From Paraburkholderia tropica (lineage in GTDB: Bacteria; Pseudomonadota; Gammaproteobacteria; Burkholderiales; Burkholderiaceae): a DNA stretch of 64,000 bases. The stretch is from the NCBI RefSeq assembly GCF_914484835.1, contig NZ_CAJZAR010000079.1, forward strand, positions 1 through 64,000. The letters run 5' to 3'. The notes below the pieces were generated by a model that searched no databases, had not been told where the DNA came from, and saw nothing but the letters and a program-made list of their open reading frames with translations. Below are positions 18,354 to 25,064 of this stretch, piece after piece; position 1 is the first letter of the stretch, and each line of letters opens with the position of its first letter. The translations under genes and the position numbers were made by a program.

Positions 18354-18659
18354 TCAGTCGAGCCAGCCGCGCAGACGCGCGTGATCGAGAAAGCGATAAA
18401 CGTCGGGCGCGAGTTCCGAGGTGCTGAACAGGTGTTCGAGTTCGCCGATGATGTCGTCGAGTTCGTGGTCGCCATCGCAGCGCGCGAGTATCTCGCCCGC
18501 GCTCGGATTGAGCTTCACCACGCCTTCGGGATAAAGCAGCACGTAGGCGCCCTGCACCGCTTCCCACTGCAGGCGGTACATGCCGCGCAATCTGGGGCGC
18601 AGCGGCACGCCACGGCCTGCGTCATTCGCTGCATCACTCGCTGCGTCATTCGTATTCAT
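18354..18659 (-). CDS. pqqD: PqqD, PqqA peptide chaperone
   Basis: A 101-aa protein of the PqqD/RRE fold that delivers PqqA to PqqE. Characteristic stretches are YRLQWEAVQGAYVLLYPEGVVKLNPSAGEIL and ELDDIIGELEHLF. The ATG at 18659 lies inside the end of the pqqC remnant frame (14-nt overlap); a GTG at 18668 is an alternative. The Ala/Asp/Asn-rich N-terminal 20 residues are longer than in most PqqD proteins. Confidence 0.95.
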   Translation of the reverse strand: MNTNDAASDAANDAGRGVPLRPRLRGMYRLQWEAVQGAYVLLYPEGVVKLNPSAGEILARCDGDHELDDIIGELEHLFSTSELAPDVYRFLDHARLRGWLD

Positions 18660-18762
18660 GCGGGCCACGCTTGTCGATCGCGACGGGCATCGACCAGAGG
18701 ATGTCGGGTTGGAATGGCCGCATGCCGTTCACAGCGCACGGATGCGGTGCGTTCGTCGTCAT
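18646..18762 (-). pseudogene. pqqC: Probable pqqC remnant (38 codons)
   Basis: This tiny frame occupies the place of pqqC between pqqB and pqqD. Its ATG overlaps the pqqB stop (ATGA) and its end overlaps the pqqD start, as a true operon gene would. The C-terminal half reads FQPDILWSMPVAID, resembling the FKLDVLWSMLDAM segment near the end of known PqqC proteins. The remaining roughly 200 residues, including the oxidase active site, are absent. I read this as an internally deleted pqqC whose ends were kept in frame, perhaps for translational coupling. The similarity is from memory. A de novo small ORF is the alternative. Confidence 0.6.
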
Positions 18763-19682
18763 ACCTGAAACTCCATGCCGTCGTGCGCCACCTCGATGCC
18801 GTGGGCGCGCAGACGCGCATGCTGAACCGAATGCGGATCGAGCACCGGGTTCGTGTTGTTGATGTGCGTGAGCACCTTGCGCGTGCCGCGCGGCAGCGTT
18901 TCGAGCCAGTCGATCATGCCGGGCCGTCCGTCGTCGCCGCATTGCGCGAGATGACCCATGTCCGCCGCGCGCTGCGTCGACAAACCGAGCTCGATCATTT
19001 CCGTCGCTGTCCAGAAGGTGCCGTCCACCAGCACGAGTTGCGCGCCGCGCATCGTGCCGAGCACGTCGGCGTCGATGCCGCCGAGTCCCGGCGCGTAGAA
19101 CACGCGCGATCCGCTCGCGTCATCTTCGATCAGGAGTGCAATGTTATCGCCCGGCGACGCGTGTTCGCGGCGCGGCGAATAAGGTGGCGGCTTGCTCGCG
19201 ACCGCCATCGCCGTGAAGCGGATGCCCGCGCAGCCCGCGATGCCGAACGGCACGCCGGGCTCGATCGTGTGCATACGCACACCACAGTAGTGGCCGAGCA
19301 GCGGCACCAGCGGCAAACCGGTCGACAGGTCGTCGAACACGGGCGCGCAGGCGTGGACCGGCAACGGCGACGTGCGTTCGCGCAGCATCAGCAGGCCGGT
19401 GACATGGTCGATCTGCGCGTCGGTCAGCACGACCGCGGCGATGCCGCTATCGCGCAGCGCCCGCGCGGGTTGCAGATCGGGCTGCGCGCGCAGTTGCGCG
19501 AGCAGGTCCGGCGAGGCGTTGACGAGCACCCATTCCACGCCGTCGGCGCTGACCGCAATCGACGATTGCGTGCGCGGCAGCACATCGCCGCCACGATGGC
19601 GCGCGCGGCGGCAATTGAGGCAATTGCAGTTCCACTGCGGCAGTCCGCCGCCCGCGCCCGATCCCAGTATCCTGATCTTCAT
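18759..19682 (-). CDS. pqqB: PqqB, metallo-beta-lactamase-fold enzyme of PQQ synthesis
   Basis: A 307-aa protein, full length for PqqB. The N-terminus ILGSGAGGGLPQWNCNCLNC has the structural-zinc cysteines (19, 21, 24). LTDAQIDHVTGLLMLRE is the metal-site region, and the end VLTHINNTNPVLDP is also typical. PqqB is thought to hydroxylate the tyrosine part of the crosslinked peptide. It follows pqqA by 60 bp and overlaps the pqqC remnant start by 4 bp. Confidence 0.96.
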   Translation of the reverse strand: MKIRILGSGAGGGLPQWNCNCLNCRRARHRGGDVLPRTQSSIAVSADGVEWVLVNASPDLLAQLRAQPDLQPARALRDSGIAAVVLTDAQIDHVTGLLMLRERTSPLPVHACAPVFDDLSTGLPLVPLLGHYCGVRMHTIEPGVPFGIAGCAGIRFTAMAVASKPPPYSPRREHASPGDNIALLIEDDASGSRVFYAPGLGGIDADVLGTMRGAQLVLVDGTFWTATEMIELGLSTQRAADMGHLAQCGDDGRPGMIDWLETLPRGTRKVLTHINNTNPVLDPHSVQHARLRAHGIEVAHDGMEFQV

Positions 19683-19742
19683 GATGGCTCGCAGCGCATG
19701 CCGCGCGCGGTCCCGAAGCCCGCACGCGCCATGCGCCTCCGT

Positions 19743-19817
19743 TCAGCGGTTGGCGATATACATCGTGATTTCAAAGCCGAGGCGCAAGTCGGTATACGAC
19801 GGCGTGGTCCATTGCAT
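19743..19817 (-). CDS. pqqA: PqqA, PQQ precursor peptide
   Basis: A 24-residue peptide starting MQWTTPSYTDLRLGFEITMY. Glu16 and Tyr20, the two residues that become PQQ, are at the canonical positions. The start has AGGAG seven bases upstream. It is the first gene of the pqqABDE-tonB-exbBD unit and lies about 50 nt downstream of the predicted start of a sigma-54 promoter. Confidence 0.96.
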   Translation of the reverse strand: MQWTTPSYTDLRLGFEITMYIANR

Positions 19818-19880
19818 GACGTGTCTCCTGATGAATTGATGGTGGAAGTACCGCATGGGATCTGCGGCCGCTAACGTCAA

Positions 19881-19896
19881 AGCAAGGGATATGCCG
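19881..19896 (-). promoter_or_regulatory. Sigma-54 promoter of pqqA
   Basis: Minus-strand CGGCATATCCCTTGCT keeps the invariant GG-N10-GC spacing. It matches the consensus TGGCACG-N4-TTGCW at all -12 positions and at four of seven -24 positions. It lies 63 bp before pqqA. Paired activator-type dyads sit about 120-165 bp further upstream, normal for an enhancer-dependent promoter. Confidence 0.68.
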
Positions 19897-20012
19897 ATGC
19901 AAGAAGCACACGGCGACGGCACGATTCGCACCCGTGGAAACGGTCGATGCGCGATGTCGTCCCGATCGACGCCACGCGAACGCACGCGCGGCGAGGGACG
20001 CCGCGCGTGAAG

Positions 20013-20061
20013 TGTTGCGTTCTGGAACAGGAGTGCGCCACGACTGCTACACGATGCAACA
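20013..20061. promoter_or_regulatory. Paired activator sites (UAS) upstream of pqqA
   Basis: Two 17-nt sites with TG-N12-ACA ends lie at 20013-20029 (TGTTGCGTTCTGGAACA) and 20045-20061 (TGCTACACGATGCAACA). Their start-to-start distance is 32 bp. The same motif pair with the same 32-bp spacing recurs at 24834-24882 between the receptor and dehydrogenase genes. The sites lie next to the end of the AcoR-type activator gene, the likely binding protein (inference). Confidence 0.65.
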
Positions 20062-20083
20062 GCCGGGGCAGCGAGGGGAACGG

Positions 20084-22093
20084 TCAGGCGTCGCCGGAAC
20101 CGCCATCGGCGGCGGGCAGCTTGCGATAGATGGTGTTGCGCGAAACGCCGAGCGCGCGCGCCGTGGCCGACACGTTGCCGCCATGGCGCGCGAGCGTCGC
20201 GGCGATCACCGAGGCCGCCACGTCCTGCAAGCGCGCGTCTTCCTGCACGAGCGGCTCTGCGGCCATCGCCGTCCCGAGCGCTGGCGATTGCGTCGACGTC
20301 GGCGCGACGCGGCAGCGCACGTCGTCGAAGAAATCGTCGGGCAAATGCTCGCGGCGGATCTCGCCGTCGTCGTCGACCATCGCGGCGGCCGTGCGCAGCA
20401 GATTGCCGAGCTGCCGGAAATTGCCCGGCCACGCGCAGCGCTCGAACAGCGCCATCACGTCGGGCGCGACGCTGAGCGCCTGCGCGCCCGCGCGGCATTG
20501 CGATTCGCGCTGAAGCATCTTCTGGATCACCACCGCGAGGTCGGTGCGGTCGCGCAGCGGCGGCAGGCGCACCACGAGGCCGTTGAGCCGGTAATAGAGG
20601 TCCTCGCGAAAACGGTTCTGGGCGATCATCTCGCGCAGATCGCGGTGCGTCGCGCAGATGATCGCGACATCGACGGGAATGTTCTTCGCCGAGCCCAGCG
20701 GACTCACGAGCCGCTCCTGAAGCACGCGCAGCAGCCGCACCTGGAGCGGATACGGCATATCGCCGATTTCGTCGAGAAACAGCGTGCCGCCATTGGCCTG
20801 CAACAGTTTGCCCGCCGCGCCCTTGCGCCGCGCGCCCGTGAACGCGCCCTCTTCATAGCCGAACAGTTCCGACTCGATCAGCGTCTCGGGAATCGACGCG
20901 CAATTGACGGCCACAAAGGGCTTGTCGCGGCGCGGCGAATCGTTGTGGATCGCCTGCGCGAGCAGTTCCTTGCCCGTGCCGGTTTCGCCCGTGATCAGCA
21001 CCGGAATGTCCTTGCCGATGACCTTGCGCACTTTCGCGATCACGAGTTCGACCTGCGGATCGCCGGTGTCGAGATAGCTGAGCCTCGACAGTCCCGCGCA
21101 CGGCATCGAAGCCGACGCGGCCGGCGTCAGCGCGCGTCCGGCGGCCGCGTCGTGCACGGCCACGGGCCGGCTGCCCTCGGCAAGCGTGGCGCGCCGGAAC
21201 TGCACGCGTGCGCAGACCACCGCGCCGCCCGTGAGATTGAGCATCAGATGCGGCGCGGCGCTCGCGCGCATGCGGTCGATCAGTTCCGCGCTCGTGGTCT
21301 GGAACAGCGACGACAAGGTATGCGCGCGCAACGCCGCGAGCGGCATGCCGAGCTGGAACTGCGCGCTGCGGTTCGCCGAAAGGAAACGCCCGTCGCTCGT
21401 GAACGCGACGATGCCTTCCATCAGCGTGCCGAGGAATTCCTGGCGTCCATGAAACGACACCTGCAGCGTCTCCTGAAACGTGGTCGCGAACAGATGATTC
21501 TCGATCATCTGCACCGACATGCGCGCGAGCGCCATCGTGTGCTGATGGTAGCTGCGATAGTCGCCGGTCACGTCGAGCACGCCGATCACGTCGCCGTACG
21601 GATCGAAAATCGGCACGCTCGAACAGGTCAGAAAACGGTTCGCGGCAAGGTAATGCTGATCGCCGTGCACGACCATCGCGCAACGCTCGGCCAGCGCCGT
21701 GCCGATCGCATTCGTGCCCTGGCGGTCCTCGGCCCAGTTCGCGCCCGCGCGCAGCGCGACTTTTTCGGCACGCTGGAGAAAGTCGTCGTCGCCGATCGAA
21801 TGCAGGATCAGGCCTTCGGCATTCGTCAGCACGATCATGCTTTGCGTGTTGACGATCTGCTCGTGCAGCGTCTCCATGACCGGCGTGGCGTGCATGCAGA
21901 GCACGCGGTTCTGCTCGCGCTTGAGTTCGAGACCCGCGCCTGAAAGCACGTCGTAATCCGGGCGTCCCGAGACGCGCAGGCCGAACGTCTCCGAACGCTC
22001 GTGAGCTTTCTCGATCGTGGGAGCCGGCCAGCCATTGCCGCCGTGCGGTCGCGTGGCCGCGCGAGAAGCGGCCGGGTCTACGTCGTCGCGCAT
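20084..22093 (-). CDS. AcoR-type sigma-54-dependent activator (GAF-AAA+-Fis)
   Basis: A 669-aa enhancer-binding protein. A GAF sensor spans about 75-205 (RQGTNAIGTALAE, SVPIFDPYGDVIGVLDVTG), then a PAS-like part at about 220-300. The AAA+ domain has Walker A GETGTGKE (369-376), the sigma-54 loop GAFTGA (416-421) and Walker B GGTLFLDEIGD. The C-terminal Fis helix-turn-helix is near NVSATARALGVSRNTIYR. The ATG at 22093 has GGAGGAGACA upstream. This family (AcoR, BmoR) controls alcohol or acetoin oxidation genes. Its position between the receptor and pqq genes, and the repeated dyads in both control regions, mark it as the local regulator. Confidence 0.95.
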   Translation of the reverse strand: MRDDVDPAASRAATRPHGGNGWPAPTIEKAHERSETFGLRVSGRPDYDVLSGAGLELKREQNRVLCMHATPVMETLHEQIVNTQSMIVLTNAEGLILHSIGDDDFLQRAEKVALRAGANWAEDRQGTNAIGTALAERCAMVVHGDQHYLAANRFLTCSSVPIFDPYGDVIGVLDVTGDYRSYHQHTMALARMSVQMIENHLFATTFQETLQVSFHGRQEFLGTLMEGIVAFTSDGRFLSANRSAQFQLGMPLAALRAHTLSSLFQTTSAELIDRMRASAAPHLMLNLTGGAVVCARVQFRRATLAEGSRPVAVHDAAAGRALTPAASASMPCAGLSRLSYLDTGDPQVELVIAKVRKVIGKDIPVLITGETGTGKELLAQAIHNDSPRRDKPFVAVNCASIPETLIESELFGYEEGAFTGARRKGAAGKLLQANGGTLFLDEIGDMPYPLQVRLLRVLQERLVSPLGSAKNIPVDVAIICATHRDLREMIAQNRFREDLYYRLNGLVVRLPPLRDRTDLAVVIQKMLQRESQCRAGAQALSVAPDVMALFERCAWPGNFRQLGNLLRTAAAMVDDDGEIRREHLPDDFFDDVRCRVAPTSTQSPALGTAMAAEPLVQEDARLQDVAASVIAATLARHGGNVSATARALGVSRNTIYRKLPAADGGSGDA

Positions 22094-22397
22094 TGTCTCC
22101 TCCAGGATTTGCCGGTGCGTTGCCGGGCATTCTGGTGGTTTCTTTAGCAAGGTCCGGGCCATCGTATGGCGGCCAGCGACCTCGTGATCCAACACGCGCG
22201 CGACGCGCAACGCATTGCGTAAGCGAACTGTATGTTTCGCGGCGCGGTGCGAGAGGACACCGGCGGCGCGCGTTCGCCAGCCTGTGTAATACCGCAAAAA
22301 GCCCGCATGCCGATATGCGGACTCACCCCCACTCGCGCGCTCGCAGCGTCATAGCGGGATATGCATAACGCCAGCGCGTGCTTAGTCGATCGCCTGC
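22094..22397. other. Intergenic region before the activator gene
   Basis: About 300 bp holding the terminator of the receptor gene and the unassigned promoter of the activator gene. I found no TGT-N11-ACA site and no sigma-54 promoter here, so the activator is probably expressed from a sigma-70 promoter. Confidence 0.4.
22296..22320 (-). terminator. Rho-independent terminator of the receptor gene
   Basis: Read on the minus strand: stem CCGCAT/ATGCGG with a 6-nt loop, then G, C and a run of five T. It lies 78-102 bp after the receptor stop codon and separates the receptor and activator transcripts. Confidence 0.6.
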
Positions 22398-24698
22398 TTA
22401 ATCCCACGCGTAATGCAGCCCGACCCACACGCCGCGCGGCGCACCAGGCCCGACGAACTGCTCGTTGACGGGATTCGCGCCGTCGAACGCATGGCCCGGC
22501 CCGTTGAAGAAGTTCTGCCCGAGCACGCCGAAGCTCGCGTAATGGCGATTGAAGAGATTCGTCACGTTCGCATAGACCTCCAGGCGTTTTGTCACGCGAT
22601 AGCGCGTATCGAGATCGACGAGCACATAGCCCGCAATTTTTCCATTGGAATCCTGATTATTTTCATCTCCCTGAGCGTACACACCGCTGCGCCACGTGAC
22701 ATTCGCACCGATGTCCCACTGCGCCGTGGCCGCGTAATCGAGCCGCAGCTTGAGCATCTGCGTGGGAATGCCCGGCACGTGATCGCCGGGATGCACCGTC
22801 ACGATGCCGTTGGCGTCGGCGGCCGAATTCGCGGGGCTCTGCTCGGTCCATGTCGAGCGATAGGTCGCGTCCACATAGGTGTAGTTCAGACCGATGCCCA
22901 CGCGGCCGATCACCGTGTGTCCCGCGAGTTCGAGCCCCTGCCGCCGCGTCTTGCCGACATTCTGGAAATAGCCCTGCGAGCTGCCCGCCACGCTCACGAA
23001 CTCGATATCGTTGGACAGCGTCGTGCTGTAGACCGCCGCGCTCCACGTCGTGGCCGCGCCCAAATGGCCGCGCGCGCCCGCTTCGAAGGTCTTCGAGACG
23101 ACCGGTTGCAGCGCCGGGTCCGCGACAAAATCGTTCGGCAAGGAGCACGGCGCGGCGGGATCGGCGCAGGCCAGTTCGATGGCCGTGGGCGCGCGCATGC
23201 CTTCGTTATAGGCCGCGTAAAACGTGACAGACGCAAGCGGATTCCAGTTGATCCCCACCGCCGGATTGAAGCGCGAGAACGTGTGATAGCCGTCGAGCAG
23301 CGGCTGCACACCGCTTTCGTCGCCGATACGCGCGCTCGACCAGTCGTAGCGGCCCGAGAGCGTGAGCGTCCATTGCGGCGTGAGCGACAGCATCTCGCTC
23401 AGATAGACACCGTAGTTCGCATTGCGCGTTTTCGCATCGGTCTGCGGCGCGAAGCCACCGATGCCGACGGCCGCGCGGTCGGCCGTGAAATACGCATCCT
23501 GCGACGACGCCGTGTAGTGCGAGTTCGCGAAGTCGGCGGCCACGCCCGCGACCAGTTGACTGCCGATGCCGCCCAGCTTGCCGAGCAGCGTGAGTTGCAG
23601 GCTCGCGCCGTAACTGTCCGTGCTGACGATCGAATCGACGTTGCTGCCCTGTAGCGTGTTCACGTTGCCGTCGTCGTCGATGGAACCGTAGTCGGTGTTG
23701 TTGTTGCTGCTGATGTTCTCGCTGCGCAGATGCCGGTAGTACGCGTTGCCGCTCAGCTCCACGTTGTCGTTGAAGAAATGTTCGCCCGAGAGCGTGAGCG
23801 TGCCCGCGCTGTTGCGGTTGAGATCGGGAAACGTGTAGGCCTGACGCGGATTGTCGAGGAACGAGCGCGGGATCGTCTGGCTGCCGTACAGCTGGTTGTC
23901 CGCGCCGCTGGCCGAGAGCGAGAGCGTCGTGTCGTCGTCGCTGTAGCGCAGCTTGCCGAAGCCCTGGCGCACGCGGCTCGCGTTGTGATCGGCCCAGCCG
24001 TTGTCGTTGGTCACGTTCGCGGCGGCGTAATAGTCGAGATGCGGACCAAGCGTGCCGCCCTGCTCGATCTGCGCGCTCTTGCGTCCCCACGAACCGCCCG
24101 ACACATCGACGCCGCCGCCGGGATTCGCGCGGCCGTTCTTCGTCGTGATCGCCACCGCGCCGCCGAGCGTATTGAGTCCGTAGACGGGATTCGAGCCCGG
24201 AATCAATTGCACCTTGTCGATGGCGAGGACAGGAATCAGATCCCAGTTGACGATATCGCCGAACGGCTCGTTCACGCGAACGCCATCGACGAATACGGAA
24301 ATTCCCTCAGGGGTCCCAAGCAATGGGGAGGCCGTGAAGCCGCGATAGTTCAGGTTCATCTGAAACGGGTTGCCCTGGGCATCCGACACGCTCACGCCCG
24401 GCAGATTGGCCGCGAAGTAATCGGTGAGCGTTTCGCGGTGTTGCGTCGCGATGTCCTGCGCACGCACGGTCTGCACGTTGGCGGGCACTTTCGCGAGCGG
24501 CGTGCCGATGCCGAGCAGCGGCGTGGTGCCGATCACGACGATGCCCGGCAGCATCGTGGGCGCGGCGGCCGGTGTATCGGTCTGCGTCGATTGCGCCTCG
24601 CTCGCGCCCGCGCCTAAGGCCAGCGTAACGCCGAGCGCGGCGCGCACGCGGCGTCTCGCGCGCCAGCGCCTGTTCTCCTGCCGCGTGGTGATCAACAT
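22398..24698 (-). CDS. TonB-dependent outer-membrane receptor, candidate PQQ or lanthanide-chelate importer
   Basis: A 766-aa gated barrel. A signal peptide ends near residue 35. A TonB-box-like GIVVIG is at 52-57, the plug contains LPGVSVSDAQGNPFQMNLNYRG and SNPVYGLNTLGGAVAITTK, and the barrel ends LHYAWD. The segment NVGKTRRQGLELAG followed later by YVDATYRS resembles E. coli PqqU/YncD as I recall it. The ATG at 24698 has GGAG upstream; a second ATG is at 24731. It is divergent from the PQQ alcohol dehydrogenase and has its own sigma-54 promoter. Cargo is inferred from context only: PQQ and a lanthanide complex are the two candidates. Confidence 0.9.
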   Translation of the reverse strand: MLITTRQENRRWRARRRVRAALGVTLALGAGASEAQSTQTDTPAAAPTMLPGIVVIGTTPLLGIGTPLAKVPANVQTVRAQDIATQHRETLTDYFAANLPGVSVSDAQGNPFQMNLNYRGFTASPLLGTPEGISVFVDGVRVNEPFGDIVNWDLIPVLAIDKVQLIPGSNPVYGLNTLGGAVAITTKNGRANPGGGVDVSGGSWGRKSAQIEQGGTLGPHLDYYAAANVTNDNGWADHNASRVRQGFGKLRYSDDDTTLSLSASGADNQLYGSQTIPRSFLDNPRQAYTFPDLNRNSAGTLTLSGEHFFNDNVELSGNAYYRHLRSENISSNNNTDYGSIDDDGNVNTLQGSNVDSIVSTDSYGASLQLTLLGKLGGIGSQLVAGVAADFANSHYTASSQDAYFTADRAAVGIGGFAPQTDAKTRNANYGVYLSEMLSLTPQWTLTLSGRYDWSSARIGDESGVQPLLDGYHTFSRFNPAVGINWNPLASVTFYAAYNEGMRAPTAIELACADPAAPCSLPNDFVADPALQPVVSKTFEAGARGHLGAATTWSAAVYSTTLSNDIEFVSVAGSSQGYFQNVGKTRRQGLELAGHTVIGRVGIGLNYTYVDATYRSTWTEQSPANSAADANGIVTVHPGDHVPGIPTQMLKLRLDYAATAQWDIGANVTWRSGVYAQGDENNQDSNGKIAGYVLVDLDTRYRVTKRLEVYANVTNLFNRHYASFGVLGQNFFNGPGHAFDGANPVNEQFVGPGAPRGVWVGLHYAWD

Positions 24699-24766
24699 CG
24701 TCTCCGTCTTGTCGTGTGCATGTCGTTGCATGCCTTTGTGTTCGCGCCCATGCGCCGCCGTGATCT

Positions 24767-24782
24767 AGCCAGGACCGTGCCA
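24767..24782 (-). promoter_or_regulatory. Sigma-54 promoter of the TonB-dependent receptor
   Basis: Minus-strand TGGCACGGTCCTGGCT matches TGGCACG-N4-TTGCW at 11 of 12 defined positions and keeps GG-N10-GC. It lies about 70 bp before the receptor start codon at 24698. Confidence 0.78.
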
Positions 24783-24833
24783 GCGCGCGCAACCGCGCCC
24801 GCGCGAAGCCAAGCCGATACGCGCCGCCGCGAC

Positions 24834-24883
24834 TGTCACGTTCTCCAACACCTTCGGCACACACGTGTTGCGGAATGCAACAC
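24834..24883. promoter_or_regulatory. Paired activator sites (UAS) between receptor and dehydrogenase genes
   Basis: Site A at 24834-24850 is TGTCACGTTCTCCAACA. Site B at 24866-24882 is TGTTGCGGAATGCAACA, a perfect dyad that extends by one G/C pair on each side. The two start 32 bp apart, exactly as in the pqqA region. Site A agrees with the pqqA-proximal site at 13 of 17 positions, and site B with the distal one at 12 of 17. Confidence 0.7.
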
Positions 24884-24960
24884 ATCGGCGCACGCCGCCG
24901 CCGCGCGCGAGCCCCGCGCGATCCGCGCGCAACGCAAGCCACACGCGGCTTCCGGCGCAA

Positions 24961-24976
24961 TGGCACACGACTTGCA
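24961..24976 (+). promoter_or_regulatory. Sigma-54 promoter of the PQQ alcohol dehydrogenase operon
   Basis: TGGCACACGACTTGCA matches the sigma-54 consensus at every defined position except one (A for G at the end of the -24 block), with GG-N10-GC intact. It lies 89 bp before the ATG at 25065, giving a leader of roughly 75-80 nt. Confidence 0.85.
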
Positions 24977-25064
24977 AAACGGGCAGCGCACCCGGAACGG
25001 CACCGACTTCTTCACATCGACCCACCCGCTACCGGCCGTGCGCCCACAAATACTTCTGGAGACG

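Larger units (their letters stand above)
24699..25064. promoter_or_regulatory. Divergent sigma-54 control region
   Basis: A 366-bp region between the receptor (leftward) and the PQQ dehydrogenase (rightward). It contains a sigma-54 promoter for each gene and, between them, a pair of 17-nt dyads. The stronger dyad is centred at 24874, about 90 bp from each -24 element, so one bound activator could serve both promoters. Confidence 0.7.

Noticed and set aside
20055..20070. Minus-strand TGCCCCGGCTGTTGCA as an alternative pqqA sigma-54 promoter
   Set aside because: The -24 GG is GC, it overlaps an activator site and it is 240 bp from pqqA. The 19881 element keeps GG-N10-GC and is better placed.
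19934..21943. About 670-codon frame antisense to the activator gene
   Set aside because: No domain; the opposite strand has an unmistakable sigma-54 activator.
22398..24698. Receptor as a FecA-type transducer for the FecI/FecR pair
   Set aside because: The mature N-terminus goes straight to the TonB box and plug; no roughly 80-residue signalling domain is present.
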